A DNA stretch of 27,229 nt from Epulopiscium sp. Nele67-Bin004 (GTDB lineage: Bacteria > Bacillota_A > Clostridia > Lachnospirales > Cellulosilyticaceae), in the NCBI GenBank assembly GCA_002007315.1, contig LNZQ01000092.1, positions 1 to 27,229 of the forward strand, read 5' to 3'. The position numbers and the translations under genes are program-made. The stretch's first letter is position 1. Every line of letters starts with the position of its first letter. Below are positions 18,554 through 25,819 of the stretch, one piece after another. Under the pieces are notes generated by a model. That model did not search any database. It had not been told where the DNA came from and was given only the letters and a program-made list of their open reading frames with translations.

Positions 18554-18992
18554 AGTATACGCTTAATCTTTTTACTTCTAACGGCACAAACACCCCAGGT
18601 TCGTCATCATCAAATTGTTGCATTGTAGGGGGCTGTATTACTCGAGATGCAAATTGTTGTGGTGCTTGAGGTATATGAACTGGCATCAAAAATTCTAACG
18701 TATTCATATGATTCATTGGCAACATATCTTTAATCGATATTATATTTTTAATTTCAAGCAAATATTTTGCGTTAATATGATTTTTATCTTTCACAAATAT
18801 ATCCAATACATTTATAACTAATATTGTAAATATAAAATCTATGTCTTGCTGTTGCGATTGTTGTAATAATTCTTTTACCACGGGTGAAAACTTAGTTGTT
18901 ATCTCAACTTTTATGTTGTATGAAAATTCTTTTCCTATGTGTTGGCGTTCAAGATTTTGCAACAATCCAATAGTATTGCCTAATACCCCCAA
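18552..18992 (-). CDS. Unknown protein, C-terminal part of an ORF broken by an in-frame TAA
   Basis: A 146-codon open stretch from a TTG at 18990-18992. It has no ribosome site before it and is in exactly the same frame as the upstream piece at 18999-19187, from which it is separated only by TAA-CAA-TTA. It therefore reads as the second half of one gene of about 211 codons, not as an independent gene. The content is mixed helical, with QQSQQQDIDFIF, a hydrophobic strand FTILVINVLDIF, and a Pro/Gln-rich tail (HIPQAPQQ, QPPTMQQFDDDEPG). No membrane helix or signal peptide is clear. I do not recognise the family. It is either a pseudogene part or the readthrough product of a leaky stop. Confidence 0.5.
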   Translation of the reverse strand: MGVLGNTIGLLQNLERQHIGKEFSYNIKVEITTKFSPVVKELLQQSQQQDIDFIFTILVINVLDIFVKDKNHINAKYLLEIKNIISIKDMLPMNHMNTLEFLMPVHIPQAPQQFASRVIQPPTMQQFDDDEPGVFVPLEVKRLSVY

Positions 18993-18998
18993 TAATTG

Positions 18999-19187
18999 TT
19001 ATTTGTAATAAGGTTCTATTTGCATTTGATTTAATTGTTCATATTTAAAACTTAAATAATTTTGTGCTACAGTTGTGGATTTTCTCAAAAATTTAGTTGT
19101 AAGTTCAGCTGTATTTATAAGAACATTTTCAGCCAAAAACATAGTTAAATCCACAAGATAATTGTAAGTTATTTGATTGTGATGCAT
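18999..19187 (-). CDS. Unknown protein, N-terminal part of the interrupted ORF
   Basis: A 62-residue open frame from an ATG at 19185-19187 (MHHNQITYNYLVDL), chosen because GGAGG lies about five bases upstream; an ATG at 19199 would overlap that site. The sequence is helical (VDLTMFLAENVLINTAELTT, AQNYLSFKYEQLNQMQ) and ends at TAA 18999-19001. The frame then continues open for 148 more codons. Its own promoter and ribosome site are intact, so at least this short product should be made. The family is not recognised. The split looks like a nonsense mutation or a recoding site rather than two genes, because the downstream part has no translation start signals. Confidence 0.5.
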   Translation of the reverse strand: MHHNQITYNYLVDLTMFLAENVLINTAELTTKFLRKSTTVAQNYLSFKYEQLNQMQIEPYYK

Positions 19188-19210
19188 AATATCCTCCATT
19201 TCTTATTTAT

Positions 19211-19239
19211 AGTATAAACAAAAAAATAGCTATCTTCAA
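19211..19239 (-). promoter_or_regulatory. Promoter for the interrupted gene, nested in a terminator
   Basis: On the minus strand TTGAAG (19234-19239), 17 bases, TATACT (19211-19216). The -35 box lies in the loop region and the spacer covers the second arm and U-run of the AbgT terminator. Confidence 0.5.
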
Positions 19240-19266
19240 CTGTTATAGTCAAAGACAGCTATTTTT
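19222..19266 (-). terminator. Intrinsic terminator after the AbgT-family gene
   Basis: AAAAATAGCT/AGCTATTTTT plus TCTT/AAGA across one mismatch. It starts one base after the transporter stop and ends in a run of U on the minus strand. Confidence 0.75.
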
Positions 19267-19267
19267 G

Positions 19268-20812
19268 TTAAAATCCTAACGGAAGTCCTAACGTCATCCA
19301 CCCAATAAATAGTACTGTCCAACCTATTAAAAATAAGAATGAATATGGAACCATAAGCGAAACTATCGTTCCAATACCTGCTTTTTTATCATACAATTGT
19401 ACAGATATAATAATCATTGCAAAATAACTCATAAGTGGTGATATGATGTTTGTTGCACTGTCAGCAATTCTATATGCAACTTGAACTGCTGATGGATCGA
19501 TTCCTAATCTCATAAACATAGGTATAAATATCGGTGCCATAATAGCCCACTTTGCAGATGCTGAACCCATAAATAAGTTTATAAATGCAGTTATAATTAT
19601 AAATCCAACTAAAAGTGGTATGCTTCCAATGTTTGCAGATTGCAAAATATCTGCACCTGATACTGCTATTATCGTACCTAAGTTTGTGTATCCAAAATAT
19701 GCAATAAATTGTGCTGCAACGAATGCTAATACAAGGTATCCACCCATTGATGACATTGCTTTACTCATATGTGCAACAACTTCTTTTTCATCTTTTACTG
19801 TTCCAGAAATTTTTCCGTATACAACAGCTGGAACAAAAAATAACAATGAAATTATAGGAATTAATCCACTAACGAAAGTTGAACCTACAATTAAAGAGTC
19901 AATAAATGATTCTTGCTCTAAATTTCTTAAAAATGAGTTTGGCATAGCAATTATAATTGCTATTGTAACTAACATTCCTACAAGTGTAAGTATTGCTGCA
20001 TTTAATGCTTTTGTTTCTAGTTGTGTAAGTTCTTGTAAGTTTTTGTTTGTAACTGCTTCACCTTTATATTCACCAAGTTTTGGTTCGATGATTTTTGTCG
20101 TGATTAGTGTTCCTAATGCTGTAATCAAAAATGTTGATACAAACATAAAGAAATAGTTTGCCGTTGGAGCAATTGACATTGTTGGGTCAATAATATTTAT
20201 TGCCTCATTTGTTATTTCTGATAACATCGGGTCAGTTGTACTAAGCAAAAGGTTTGCACTAAATCCACCCGAAACCCCTGCAAATGCTGTTGCGATACCT
20301 GCCAGCGGATGTTTTCCATAAGCTAAAAATATTAAAGCCCCCAGTGGAACTAATATAACATAACCTGCATCTGATGCAACGTTTGATACTATTCCTAAAA
20401 ATACTGTTGCTGGCACTATTAGCGACTTAGGTGTAATACTTACAACTTTTTTAAGTGCCGCTCCTATGTAGCCTGAACTATCAGCTATACCGATACCAAG
20501 CATCCCTACTAAAACTACTCCAAGTGGAGCAAAACCAACAAAGTTTGATACAGCGTTGTTTAGCATATACTGAAATCCTGCACCATTTAACAAGCTTTTC
20601 GCTTCAATAGTTTGCACTTCGACTTGCATCGTTGTACGATTAATAAGTTCTCCTGTTACACTAAGTCCCATCGCTTCTGCCACAGCTGATATAAGAACAA
20701 TTGTTAAACAAAATATTGCAAATAACGTAACTGGATGTGGTAATTTATTTCCTACGACTTCTATTGTATTAAGACATCTAGTTAGGAAATTTTGATTATT
20801 ATTTTTTTCCAT
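19268..20812 (-). CDS. AbgT family transporter
   Basis: Polytopic membrane transporter of 514 residues, the usual length of the AbgT family, whose members move p-aminobenzoyl-glutamate or other compounds (some reported as sulfonamide exporters). Diagnostic stretches are LNTIEVVGNKLPHPVTLFAI at the N terminus, VSNFVGFAPLGVVLVGMLGI near residue 90, SNVASDAGYVILVPLGALIF near 145, and the C-terminal MGSASAKWAIMAPIFIPMFM and RIADSATNIISPLMSYFA. AGGAGA lies about eight bases ahead of the ATG. It has its own promoter and terminator, so it is a single-gene unit. No abgAB hydrolase genes are nearby, so the substrate is open. Confidence 0.93.
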   Translation of the reverse strand: MEKNNNQNFLTRCLNTIEVVGNKLPHPVTLFAIFCLTIVLISAVAEAMGLSVTGELINRTTMQVEVQTIEAKSLLNGAGFQYMLNNAVSNFVGFAPLGVVLVGMLGIGIADSSGYIGAALKKVVSITPKSLIVPATVFLGIVSNVASDAGYVILVPLGALIFLAYGKHPLAGIATAFAGVSGGFSANLLLSTTDPMLSEITNEAINIIDPTMSIAPTANYFFMFVSTFLITALGTLITTKIIEPKLGEYKGEAVTNKNLQELTQLETKALNAAILTLVGMLVTIAIIIAMPNSFLRNLEQESFIDSLIVGSTFVSGLIPIISLLFFVPAVVYGKISGTVKDEKEVVAHMSKAMSSMGGYLVLAFVAAQFIAYFGYTNLGTIIAVSGADILQSANIGSIPLLVGFIIITAFINLFMGSASAKWAIMAPIFIPMFMRLGIDPSAVQVAYRIADSATNIISPLMSYFAMIIISVQLYDKKAGIGTIVSLMVPYSFLFLIGWTVLFIGWMTLGLPLGF

Positions 20813-20851
20813 ATTTCAGTTCTCCTTTTTATATATTTTATTAATAATGTA

Positions 20852-20880
20852 AATATAACACTTTTGCTGTCAATAGTCAA
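20852..20880 (-). promoter_or_regulatory. SigA-type promoter of the AbgT-family gene
   Basis: On the minus strand TTGACT (20875-20880), 17 bases, TATATT (20852-20857). A short dyad, GTTAA-N3-TTAAC, and two further TTGAC motifs lie upstream of the -35 box, which may point to a regulator site. Confidence 0.55.
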
Positions 20881-20961
20881 GTAAAACTTTCAAAATTTGC
20901 AATGTTAATATTTAACCCTGTCAAAAGTCAGAATTTTAAGTCAATTTTCCTTACCTTCAAA

Positions 20962-21001
20962 AATTTCAAAAAATAAAAGCTACCTCAAACTTTGAAGTAG
21001 C
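20962..21001 (-). terminator. Intrinsic terminator after the flagellin-like gene
   Basis: In the minus-strand RNA GCTACTTCAA pairs with TTGAGGTAGC (one G-U) around a short loop, followed by TTTTATTTTTT. It lies eight bases after the flagellin-like stop codon. Confidence 0.75.
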
Positions 21002-21009
21002 CTAATTAA

Positions 21010-21807
21010 TTATAAACCAACGTTAACTGATGAACCTAATAACATCATATCGCTTTGAAGTGTAACTTGATATTTAGCAAGTGCGATTTGAGTTGCTTGC
21101 TCCATCATTACTTCTGCATAGTCAGTATCATTCATCGTGCTATAAGTATCTAATAAGTTTTCTGCTGTAATAGCATTGTTATTGTATTGAGATTGCATTC
21201 CTTTGCTATCTGCCCCAATTTCTGCTCTCAATGTGTTAGTTGCTTCTAATGCATCAGTTAAAGTATTAGCTGTGTATCCTTCTGTTGTAACATCATAGTC
21301 GTCAAGATTTAAACTTTCTGAATTAAATTCCGACACCAAATCGTTATTTCCATCAAAAACTTCTTTTCCGTTAAACTGAGTGTCTTTAGAAACTGAACTA
21401 ATTTGTTCTTTAAGTTGGTCAATTTCAACTTGAATTAGCTCACGATCTGAGTCTGTTAACGTACCATTTGACGCTTGCAAACTTAACTCATGCATACGAC
21501 TAATGTTGTCACTTACACTGCTAAGTGCACCATCAGCAACATCAAGCATATTCATAGCATCAGAAAGGTTATTGTTTTCCACCTCATAGCTGTTATATGC
21601 TTTCATAATTTCTTGAGCAATCGCTACGGTTGCAGCATTATCTGCCGCACTATTTATGTCTTTCCCTGTCGATGCTTTCTCTGTTAATTCTTCTTGGCGT
21701 TTACGTGCCTGTTCAACGTGCGAGTTTACGTTGTTGTCTTCGTTTTTTTGTTTAGCAGCTCCAATTGAATAAATACTGCTACTACTATTAATTGATCCTA
21801 TTGTCAT
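21010..21807 (-). CDS. Short, divergent flagellin-like protein
   Basis: A 265-residue protein with flagellin D0/D1-type helices. The N-terminal part contains KASTGKDINSAADNAATVAI, YEVENNNLSDAMNMLDVADG and ISRMHELSLQASNGTLTDSD, which correspond to the conserved flagellin N region. The C-terminal part (MMEQATQIALAKYQVTLQSD) matches the C-terminal flagellin helix. The usual MRINxNIxAxN start is replaced by a Ser-rich MTIGSINSSSSIYSIGAAKQ, and the end is SSVNVGL instead of the usual LL(R). The variable D2/D3 part is nearly absent. The ATG at 21807 has GGAGG upstream; the reading from 21846 would run over the promoter. A SigD-like promoter precedes it. It may be a minor filament subunit or a flagellin-related secreted protein. 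Confidence 0.82.
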   Translation of the reverse strand: MTIGSINSSSSIYSIGAAKQKNEDNNVNSHVEQARKRQEELTEKASTGKDINSAADNAATVAIAQEIMKAYNSYEVENNNLSDAMNMLDVADGALSSVSDNISRMHELSLQASNGTLTDSDRELIQVEIDQLKEQISSVSKDTQFNGKEVFDGNNDLVSEFNSESLNLDDYDVTTEGYTANTLTDALEATNTLRAEIGADSKGMQSQYNNNAITAENLLDTYSTMNDTDYAEVMMEQATQIALAKYQVTLQSDMMLLGSSVNVGL

Positions 21808-21827
21808 ATATACCACCTCCGTAAATA

Positions 21828-21855
21828 TATTCGGCATAAATGACATAAAAATTTA
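21828..21855 (-). promoter_or_regulatory. SigD (sigma-28) type flagellar promoter
   Basis: On the minus strand TAAA (21852-21855), 16 bases, then GCCGAATA (21828-21835), close to the flagellar consensus TAAA-N15-GCCGATAA. It lies just ahead of the flagellin-like gene and immediately after, nearly overlapping, the upstream stop codon. The predicted leader is very short. Confidence 0.55.
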
Positions 21856-21859
21856 ATAT

Positions 21860-22984
21860 TTAGTGGGGTATTTTCGTAGGATTTAAAATAAGTTCAATTA
21901 CTTCTTTGCTACTTAAAAGTTCTATATCTTCAGTTCCTTCAATATAAACTACATTTATAGCGTCTTTAAGTTCAATAGCAACGTCAAATATTTCCTTTAT
22001 TCCAGGCAAAATATCTTGATTTATCTGTTTCAATATTAATGTAAAAATAAGTGCAGGATTTGTCGTTTCTTTTATTCCTGAAACAGTTTCATCTATAAGA
22101 TTAGCCATATAGATATAGTGTTCAAAATATAAACAAATTCCATCGTATATAGGGGCAAGTTGTTCATCATTTTGTGCATCTGCCACATTAAATATTGTTA
22201 CAAATTCATCAAACATAATTTCCGCATCTTCACGAACACTTCCAAAGTCAAGGTCTTTTAAATTTTCTATATTATCAATAAGCACATTCAATGTTTTTAT
22301 AACATATACTTCCATATTGTTGACTAATGATTTTCGTTCTTTTAGTATAGGATCAGTTTCATTCTCGGCATATATATATCCTTCAAGAAAATAATTTTGT
22401 ATTAAGTACTCACCCATCTCATAAATACTATTTGTAGTTATTTGCCCCATCTCTATATCAACAAGCACTTTTATAACATCTGCATCGCTAACAAGTGGTG
22501 CGTCCATTAAGTTGTTTAAGTCTATATCAAGTTCCGAATCTATATTGTTTTCTGGTAGTTCGCCCACTTTTTCTATATACTGTTGATCAATAATATCAAC
22601 TACACTTAAAGGTTGTTCTTCTGTAATAGTTTCGGTTATATACTCGTCTATAATATTTGTAACAATTTCTTCGTCTTCAATTTGTTCTAACTCAGCAAAT
22701 ACTACTTCTTCTATTATCTGTTCTTCTTCTGTTATTTGTTCTTCAACTGTTTCTTCTATTATAGGTGCTTTCATTTCAAGTTGTTCAGTTTCAACCATAA
22801 TTTCATCAGGTATTTCTAATTCATTAAAGTATTTTTCAACTTGTGTTGCAATTATTACATCAACTAAAGTTTGTTCTCTTTCACTTGCACTTATCACAAG
22901 TTCATTAACAAAACTTGATGTAACTTGCATAGATGTTACCGTTACTCCAAATAAAATACATGCTTTTATAATATTTTGGCTCAC
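21860..22984 (-). CDS. Acidic, Glu-rich exported or membrane-anchored protein of unknown family
   Basis: A 374-residue protein beginning at GTG 22982-22984, one base after the stop of the upstream permease, with GAGGGG as ribosome site, so translation is probably coupled. The N terminus (SQNIIKACILFGVTVTSMQV) looks like a signal peptide or anchor. Residues about 55-125 are strongly acidic and Glu/Ile-rich (EETVEEQITEEEQIIEEVV), resembling a spacer or coiled region. The C-terminal half is helical, with ENLKDLDFGSVREDAEIMFD. There are no cysteines after the N terminus. I do not recognise the family. As last gene of an operon with an ABC ATPase and two permeases it could be an extracytoplasmic partner of that transporter. 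Confidence 0.75.
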   Translation of the reverse strand: MSQNIIKACILFGVTVTSMQVTSSFVNELVISASEREQTLVDVIIATQVEKYFNELEIPDEIMVETEQLEMKAPIIEETVEEQITEEEQIIEEVVFAELEQIEDEEIVTNIIDEYITETITEEQPLSVVDIIDQQYIEKVGELPENNIDSELDIDLNNLMDAPLVSDADVIKVLVDIEMGQITTNSIYEMGEYLIQNYFLEGYIYAENETDPILKERKSLVNNMEVYVIKTLNVLIDNIENLKDLDFGSVREDAEIMFDEFVTIFNVADAQNDEQLAPIYDGICLYFEHYIYMANLIDETVSGIKETTNPALIFTLILKQINQDILPGIKEIFDVAIELKDAINVVYIEGTEDIELLSSKEVIELILNPTKIPH

Positions 22985-22985
22985 G

Positions 22986-23696
22986 CTACCCCTCTTTCCT
23001 ATTAATTACAAAATCTTTTGTGTTTGCTATCATAAGCCCTACGCCTACAACTAACATTATAATTATAATATTAATTAACGTCCATATCTCTAGTAAATTT
23101 ATGGCTATTCCAAGAGGTAATGATACAAATAAAGCAAACGACTCTTTATCAGTAACAAGTGCAAGAACCAAGCTAACAATACCTGCCACTAAATAAGAAA
23201 AAAATAGTCGGATAATATCCATAGTTATTGTAGAAATTGGACTATTTACAAAATCTTGAGGAGAGAAGCCAGTCATAACTCTAAAATTTATAAAGTCTGA
23301 ACTCCACTTATCGCTATGCGGAAACACTTGGTAACATATACTAAAATTTAGACCTAATACAAATACAAAAAATAATAGTGTATATAAAAACAATGTCATA
23401 CACTTTTTTATAAACCAATCCGACCGACTGTTACACTTTATAATTTCAAGCGAACCAAAATTGTTGTCAAACACTATGCCACATACTAAAAATAAATATA
23501 GTGGCAAATAAATATAGGCTATATTTACAGTATCGCTTAGTATCAAATAAGTATTTTCTAATGCCGAAAAAGTTATTGATGTCATATCAGCAATCATTAT
23601 ATATTTAGCAACGCTTACATATGCAACAAACGCCAATACAACAACAAATATGCACCATCGTAGCAAATTAAAACTTTGTGATAAATTATATTTCAT
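22986..23696 (-). CDS. ABC-2 type permease-like membrane protein
   Basis: A 236-residue membrane protein with about six hydrophobic segments (for example CIFVVVLAFVAYVSVAKYIM, YLPLYLFLVCGIVF, LFLYTLLFFVFVLGLNFSI, LVAGIVSLVLALVT and WTLINIIIIMLVVGVGLMIA). This is the size and layout of small ABC-2 permeases, and it carries the typical short cytoplasmic segment after helix 3 (NNFGSLEIIKCNSRSDWFIK). The ATG overlaps the stop of the preceding permease by four bases (ATGA), and the next gene starts one base after its stop, so it sits in a tight operon. Substrate is unknown; such paired permeases are found in peptide export and self-immunity transporters. Confidence 0.8.
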   Translation of the reverse strand: MKYNLSQSFNLLRWCIFVVVLAFVAYVSVAKYIMIADMTSITFSALENTYLILSDTVNIAYIYLPLYLFLVCGIVFDNNFGSLEIIKCNSRSDWFIKKCMTLFLYTLLFFVFVLGLNFSICYQVFPHSDKWSSDFINFRVMTGFSPQDFVNSPISTITMDIIRLFFSYLVAGIVSLVLALVTDKESFALFVSLPLGIAINLLEIWTLINIIIIMLVVGVGLMIANTKDFVINRKEG

Positions 23697-24361
23697 GACA
23701 GCCCCTCCTTAATTACGCCTCCAGCTAGTAGCGTTATACCTATCAAAATTAATACGCTATTTTGCAACATTGCTGACTCCATAGACGCAAAATTCGGCAA
23801 TAACCAAGGTGAATATGCAAGAGGTGGATAAAACCGCTCTAAATTCATATACGGCAAAGCATACGTAAGCAACAAATAAATTACTTGCGGAACAATAGTT
23901 GGTATATAGCTTTTATCATTAAAAAACGTCAATCCATATGCAAGAGTTGCATAACTTGCACCAAATACAAAATCTAGCAGTATAATTTGCCATTCAGAAT
24001 ACACGCCACATAAAATACATAGCACAACTAACGGTAACGTCAACGTTAATCCTCCGATTATAGCATTACTTATAAGTCTAACTATTACATACTTATTAAA
24101 ACTTATTTTATTTAAAATAAATTGCCTATATCCTGTCTCTTTTTCAATCATTGACATGTTGGCGTATGGGATACATACTATAAGAGGTGCAATGAATGGC
24201 AAAACAAGTGATTGAGTTGTTTTAAACGCCTCAAAATTGTCATATACTTCAGCAGTTATAACATAGTACGCCCAACACCCTGCCATTACAACAAATACTA
24301 TCGCCAATGCAACATAAAACATTGGCTCTGTAAGTCCTCGTTTTATATCGTTAAATATCAA
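23693..24361 (-). CDS. ABC-2 type permease-like membrane protein
   Basis: A 222-residue membrane protein with about six hydrophobic segments. It contains VLPFIAPLIVCIPYANMSMI followed by EKETGYRQFILNKISFNKYV, the pattern of a cytoplasmic coupling segment in ABC-2 permeases. Its start overlaps the stop of the ATPase gene by four bases and its stop overlaps the next permease start. The two permeases probably form a heterodimeric membrane channel driven by the ATPase upstream. The sequence is related to the second permease in size and layout but not closely similar. Confidence 0.82.
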   Translation of the reverse strand: MIFNDIKRGLTEPMFYVALAIVFVVMAGCWAYYVITAEVYDNFEAFKTTQSLVLPFIAPLIVCIPYANMSMIEKETGYRQFILNKISFNKYVIVRLISNAIIGGLTLTLPLVVLCILCGVYSEWQIILLDFVFGASYATLAYGLTFFNDKSYIPTIVPQVIYLLLTYALPYMNLERFYPPLAYSPWLLPNFASMESAMLQNSVLILIGITLLAGGVIKEGLS

Positions 24362-24990
24362 TTTTGCACCTTCCCATCTTTTATATAAAATATTTGGTCA
24401 CATAATACTTCAATATCTTGCTGATTATGACTTGCAAGTAAAATTGTTGTTCCCTCATTTTTTAAGTTAATAAAAAAATCACGCATCTTTTCAACGCTTG
24501 CCTCATCAAGCCCGTTCATAGGCTCATCGAGTACAAGCAAATTAGGTTTATTCATTATTGATTGGGCTATTCCGAGCTTTTGTTTCATTCCAAGCGAATA
24601 AGTTTTTACTTTCTTTTTGCTATCAGGATCAAGCCCTACCAACTTAATCACAGATTTTATCGTATCAGTAGAAACTTTTTTTTGCGACATATCATTTAAT
24701 ATTTGCAGATTTTTGAGTCCTGTATAATGTCCAATAAACCCTGGCGTTTCAATTAGCACCCCGATATCACTCGAAAACTTTTTTGATTTTGCTATATTAA
24801 CACCGTTAACAAAAATTTCGCCACTAGTTGGCAATAATAGCCCTGTAATCATTTTGAAAATAACAGTTTTCCCCGATCCGTTTCGCCCAACAAAGCCATA
24901 AATTTTACTTTGCTCAAGCCCAAAACTGATATCTTTCAAAACTTCTTCCTTTTTAAAGTTTTTGCATACATTTCTAAATTCAATGTACAT
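24358..24990 (-). CDS. ABC transporter ATP-binding protein
   Basis: A 210-residue nucleotide-binding subunit. I begin at the ATG at 24988-24990 (MYIEFRNVCKNFKKEEVL), with GGGGGAA ahead of it; the longer frame to 25050 would run across the promoter. All ATPase motifs are present: Walker A GRNGSGKT (about residues 36-43), Q-loop region (LLIETPGFIGH-like), signature YSLGMKQKLGIAQ (about 130), Walker B LLVLDEPMNGLD (about 150-160) and the switch His in ASHNQQD (about 184). It resembles ATPases of the bacitracin/lantibiotic export and immunity type. It is the first gene of the four-gene operon running to 21860. The transported compound cannot be deduced. Confidence 0.93.
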   Translation of the reverse strand: MYIEFRNVCKNFKKEEVLKDISFGLEQSKIYGFVGRNGSGKTVIFKMITGLLLPTSGEIFVNGVNIAKSKKFSSDIGVLIETPGFIGHYTGLKNLQILNDMSQKKVSTDTIKSVIKLVGLDPDSKKKVKTYSLGMKQKLGIAQSIMNKPNLLVLDEPMNGLDEASVEKMRDFFINLKNEGTTILLASHNQQDIEVLCDQIFYIKDGKVQN

Positions 24991-25012
24991 AGACGTTCCC
25001 CCTTCATACCGT

Positions 25013-25041
25013 ATTATAATAGTATACCCAATTTTTGTAAA
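25013..25041 (-). promoter_or_regulatory. SigA-type promoter of the ABC operon
   Basis: On the minus strand TTTACA (25036-25041), 17 bases, perfect TATAAT (25013-25018). The leader to the ATPase ATG is about 15 bases. Confidence 0.65.
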
Positions 25042-25082
25042 CATAATCAACCGCCTAAAAATATTTTTGCTATCGAATATGC

Positions 25083-25111
25083 TTGCAATATGGTAGTTTT
25101 TGGGTTATATT
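25083..25111 (+). promoter_or_regulatory. SigA-type promoter of the trmR-trhP operon
   Basis: TTGCAA (25083-25088), 17 bases, TATATT (25106-25111), back to back with the ABC operon promoter 41 bases away. Confidence 0.55.
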
Positions 25112-25141
25112 AAAAAGACATGTATTAGAAAGGACTTTATT

Positions 25142-25819
25142 ATGAGCGAAGTAAATTATGATTATATAGTACAATATTTAAGGGCGCTTCACACGCCGCC
25201 AGAAGATATATTATATGAAATTGAACTAAGTATTGCAAGAGGTGAACAAACTTGGCCAATTATTAAGCCAGAAGTTGCCGATTTCATCAAAGTATTAATA
25301 ACTATGTCACAACCTAAACGTATATTAGAAATAGGAACAGCAGTCGGTTATTCATCAATTTTTATGAGTAGATTAATTGCTGATGACGGACATATCACAA
25401 CTATTGAGAGATTTCCAGTTATGATGGAAAAAGCTAAAAAACATATAAAAATAGCAGGTGCACAAAATAAAATAACGATACTTGAGGGCGATGCAAAAGA
25501 CATACTTGGCACACTTGAAGACGAAAGCTATGATATAGTTTTTATGGACTGTGCAAAAGGACAGTACATCAACTTTTTGCCTGATTGCATACGAACACTT
25601 AAAACAGGCGGAATTCTTATAACAGATAACGTTTTGCATAAAGGTGGAGTCGCAAAATCCAGATATCACCTTGAACGTAGGCAACGCACGTCACATACAC
25701 GACTTCGTGAATTTTTATGGACTATAACACATTGTGATGAACTAACATCATCAGTTGTCCCAATCGGTGATGGTGTATCTATAAGCTACAAAAACGACTT
25801 AAAGGAGAAAAATCAATGA
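25142..25819 (+). CDS. trmR: tRNA 5-hydroxyuridine methyltransferase, TrmR-like O-methyltransferase
   Basis: A 225-residue SAM-dependent O-methyltransferase. Motif I is ILEIGTAVGYSSIFM (about residues 62-76), followed by ITTIERFP, the acidic IVFMDCAKGQYINFLPDC and TDNVLHKGGVAK, the pattern of the YrrM/TrmR group. TrmR methylates 5-hydroxyuridine at the tRNA wobble position to 5-methoxyuridine in Bacillus. The start ATG at 25142 has AAAGGA seven bases upstream; the longer frame from 25100 would overlap the promoter. It overlaps the following U32 gene by four bases (ATGA). The same pairing, yrrM with U32 genes, in Bacillus supports the assignment over a generic catechol-type methyltransferase. 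Confidence 0.85.
   Translation: MSEVNYDYIVQYLRALHTPPEDILYEIELSIARGEQTWPIIKPEVADFIKVLITMSQPKRILEIGTAVGYSSIFMSRLIADDGHITTIERFPVMMEKAKKHIKIAGAQNKITILEGDAKDILGTLEDESYDIVFMDCAKGQYINFLPDCIRTLKTGGILITDNVLHKGGVAKSRYHLERRQRTSHTRLREFLWTITHCDELTSSVVPIGDGVSISYKNDLKEKNQ

Noticed and set aside
18990..18992. Independent gene starting at TTG 18992
   Set aside because: No ribosome site precedes it, and it continues the frame of the upstream ORF after a single TAA, so a broken or recoded single gene fits better.
19620..20156. 178-codon open frame opposite the AbgT-family gene
   Set aside because: It is antisense to a conserved membrane protein and its composition is explained by the codon bias of the real gene.
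22610..22830. Tandem DNA repeat in the Glu-rich part of the exported protein
   Set aside because: The repetition is of Glu/Ile codons only; the DNA units are irregular and no fixed period could be followed.
25373..25684. Minus-strand 103-codon Cys/Phe-rich open frame within trmR
   Set aside because: It lies fully inside a conserved methyltransferase gene and has no start signals.
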